Source: Adiantum capillus-veneris (taxonomy: Eukaryota; Streptophyta; Polypodiopsida; Polypodiales; Pteridaceae). Taken from it: a stretch of 64,000 nt of DNA. The stretch covers positions 30,458,946-30,522,945 of the forward strand of contig CM043969.1 in NCBI GenBank assembly GCA_014529385.2, read 5' to 3'. Positions 63,321-64,000 of the stretch are shown one piece after another (position 1 is the first letter of the stretch; each line of letters starts with the position of its first letter). The translations under genes were made by a program, and so were the position numbers. The notes beneath the pieces were generated by a model that saw nothing but the letters and a program-made list of their open reading frames with translations, was not told the origin of the DNA and made no database searches.

Positions 63321-64000
63321 ATATTTATTGTTCCGCACTTGCCTTGGAATTTACTGGCCTATTCCTGTACCAAAGGCTCATCTTCCTAAATTGGCTGATT
63401 TGCTAAATGGGAAGATTAAGATGAGCATTTTGGAGCCCTATTGTGCTCCTTACTCTAACAGGTGGTTTATGGTTTCCAAGAAGGATGGTACATTGAGGTT
63501 TACATAGAATATGCAGCCAATAAACAAGGTAGCTATCAGAAATGTAGGAACAGGTCCAATGGTTAATAAATTTTCAGATGCCTTTACAGGTAGAGCTATC
63601 TATTATATGGGAGACATGTATTTGGACTATGATCAATTTAAATTGGCTATGGAAAGTAGGGATCTAACAACCATGGATACTCCTTTGGGTTTAGTAAGAA
63701 TGTGTACCTTGTCACAGAGTGCAACCAATTCAATTGCTCACATGATGAATGGGATGAATAAAGTGTTGCGGGATTTTGTTCCTCACGTTACCATGCCTTT
63801 CGGATAAAAGGGTGTGAAGAGGGTGAAAAAGATGAAGCCAAAGGTAAGAGGGGGTATAGACAATTTGTGGCTACCCATATTGTTGATTGTGGCAGGATAT
63901 TATCAAGTCTTGAAGAGGTCAACCTTACACTCTCAAGCCAAAATTCTATGTTTGGGGTAAAAGAAGTCTTTATTGTGAGCCACTTATGTGGACCATCTGG
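63321..64000 (+). pseudogene. pol: G reverse transcriptase, catalytic motif lost
   Basis: Motifs: YCAPYSNRWFMVSKKDGTLR, MQPINKVAIRNVGTGP, YYMGDMYLDYDQFKLAM, TTMDTPLGLVRMCTLSQSAT and NKVLRDFVPHVTMPF. At about 63797-63806 the sequence passes from MPF to IKGCEEGEKDEA with a short deletion and frameshift that remove the expected Asp-Asp pair. TAG at about 63506 precedes MQPIN. The end (SSLEEVNLTLSSQNSMFGVK) is the connection region. It cannot be active. Confidence 0.8.

Larger units (their letters stand above)
61047..64000 (+). mobile_element. Ty3/gypsy element G, right part outside window
   Basis: Gag zinc knuckle, protease and RT of a lineage different from A/F, Z, B and D/E, in + orientation and running off the right edge. 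The left boundary is where similarity to A ends. No LTR is visible, so it is either a 5'-truncated copy or joined to F by deletion. Confidence 0.75.

Noticed and set aside
1-64000. CRISPR arrays, tRNA or rRNA genes, bacterial operons
   Set aside because: No regularly spaced repeats, cloverleaf-like tRNA sequence or rRNA motifs were noticed. The content is eukaryotic retroelement DNA; the tRNA-like matches are primer binding sites only.

Overview
This 64 kb window looks like nuclear DNA of a land plant with a large, repeat-dense genome. I see no recognisable host housekeeping gene. Nearly everything is plant-type retrotransposon: Ty3/gypsy elements with gag, aspartic protease, reverse transcriptase (RT), RNase H and integrase; one Ty1/copia derivative; one L1-like LINE; a solo LTR; and small inverted-repeat elements. 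Two primer binding sites match the 3' end of plant initiator-Met tRNA. The species cannot be named from this sequence.

Layout. (1) 1-~6600: '+' strand Ty3/gypsy element Z, cut by the left edge, with degenerate gag/protease/RT/RNase H/integrase, an extra coiled-coil ORF after pol and a putative 3' LTR. It abuts the gag of element A and is probably nested in it. (2) ~6600-11770 and 48894-49800: chromovirus A ('+'), with pol, chromodomain and a 3' LTR that is split in two. (3) 11771-48888: Ty3/gypsy element B ('-'), inserted in A's LTR, with LTRs at 11771-12362 and 44595-44689+48383-48888 and a 5-bp target duplication TGCTT. B carries further insertions: element D ('+', 13807-24012), a foldback element and a MITE (25163-26807), an insertion W flanked by an 8-bp repeat (29087-37861) that contains truncated element E ('-') of the D family plus an unidentified gene-like fragment, and a deleted copia element C ('-', 44690-48377) in B's 5' LTR. 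(4) 49801-52400: eroded gypsy remnant H and AT-rich sequence. (5) 52400-57179: LINE pieces interrupted by a 2.78 kb LTR-like unit (53395-56172, 5-bp TSD GTACA). (6) 57180-61046: element F, same family as A, with complete 5' LTR, PBS, gag and part of protease. (7) 61047-64000: a different gypsy lineage G (gag zinc knuckle, protease, RT), running off the right edge.

The insertion order can be read from target duplications: A first, then B into A's LTR, then D, W and C into B, and E into W. No element has an intact coding set. D is the best preserved (967-codon pol ORF), but it has stops, frameshifts and a 5' LTR lacking its last 486 bp and the PBS. D and E carry two RNase H-like domains, as in the Tat lineage of plant Ty3/gypsy elements. 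The items most worth following up are the gene-like fragment in W, the tandem leader-ORF module of D/E, the second protease-like domain downstream of integrase in B, the CATTAGG-ended MITE group with a natural empty site, and the LTR-resident small ORF at 54953.
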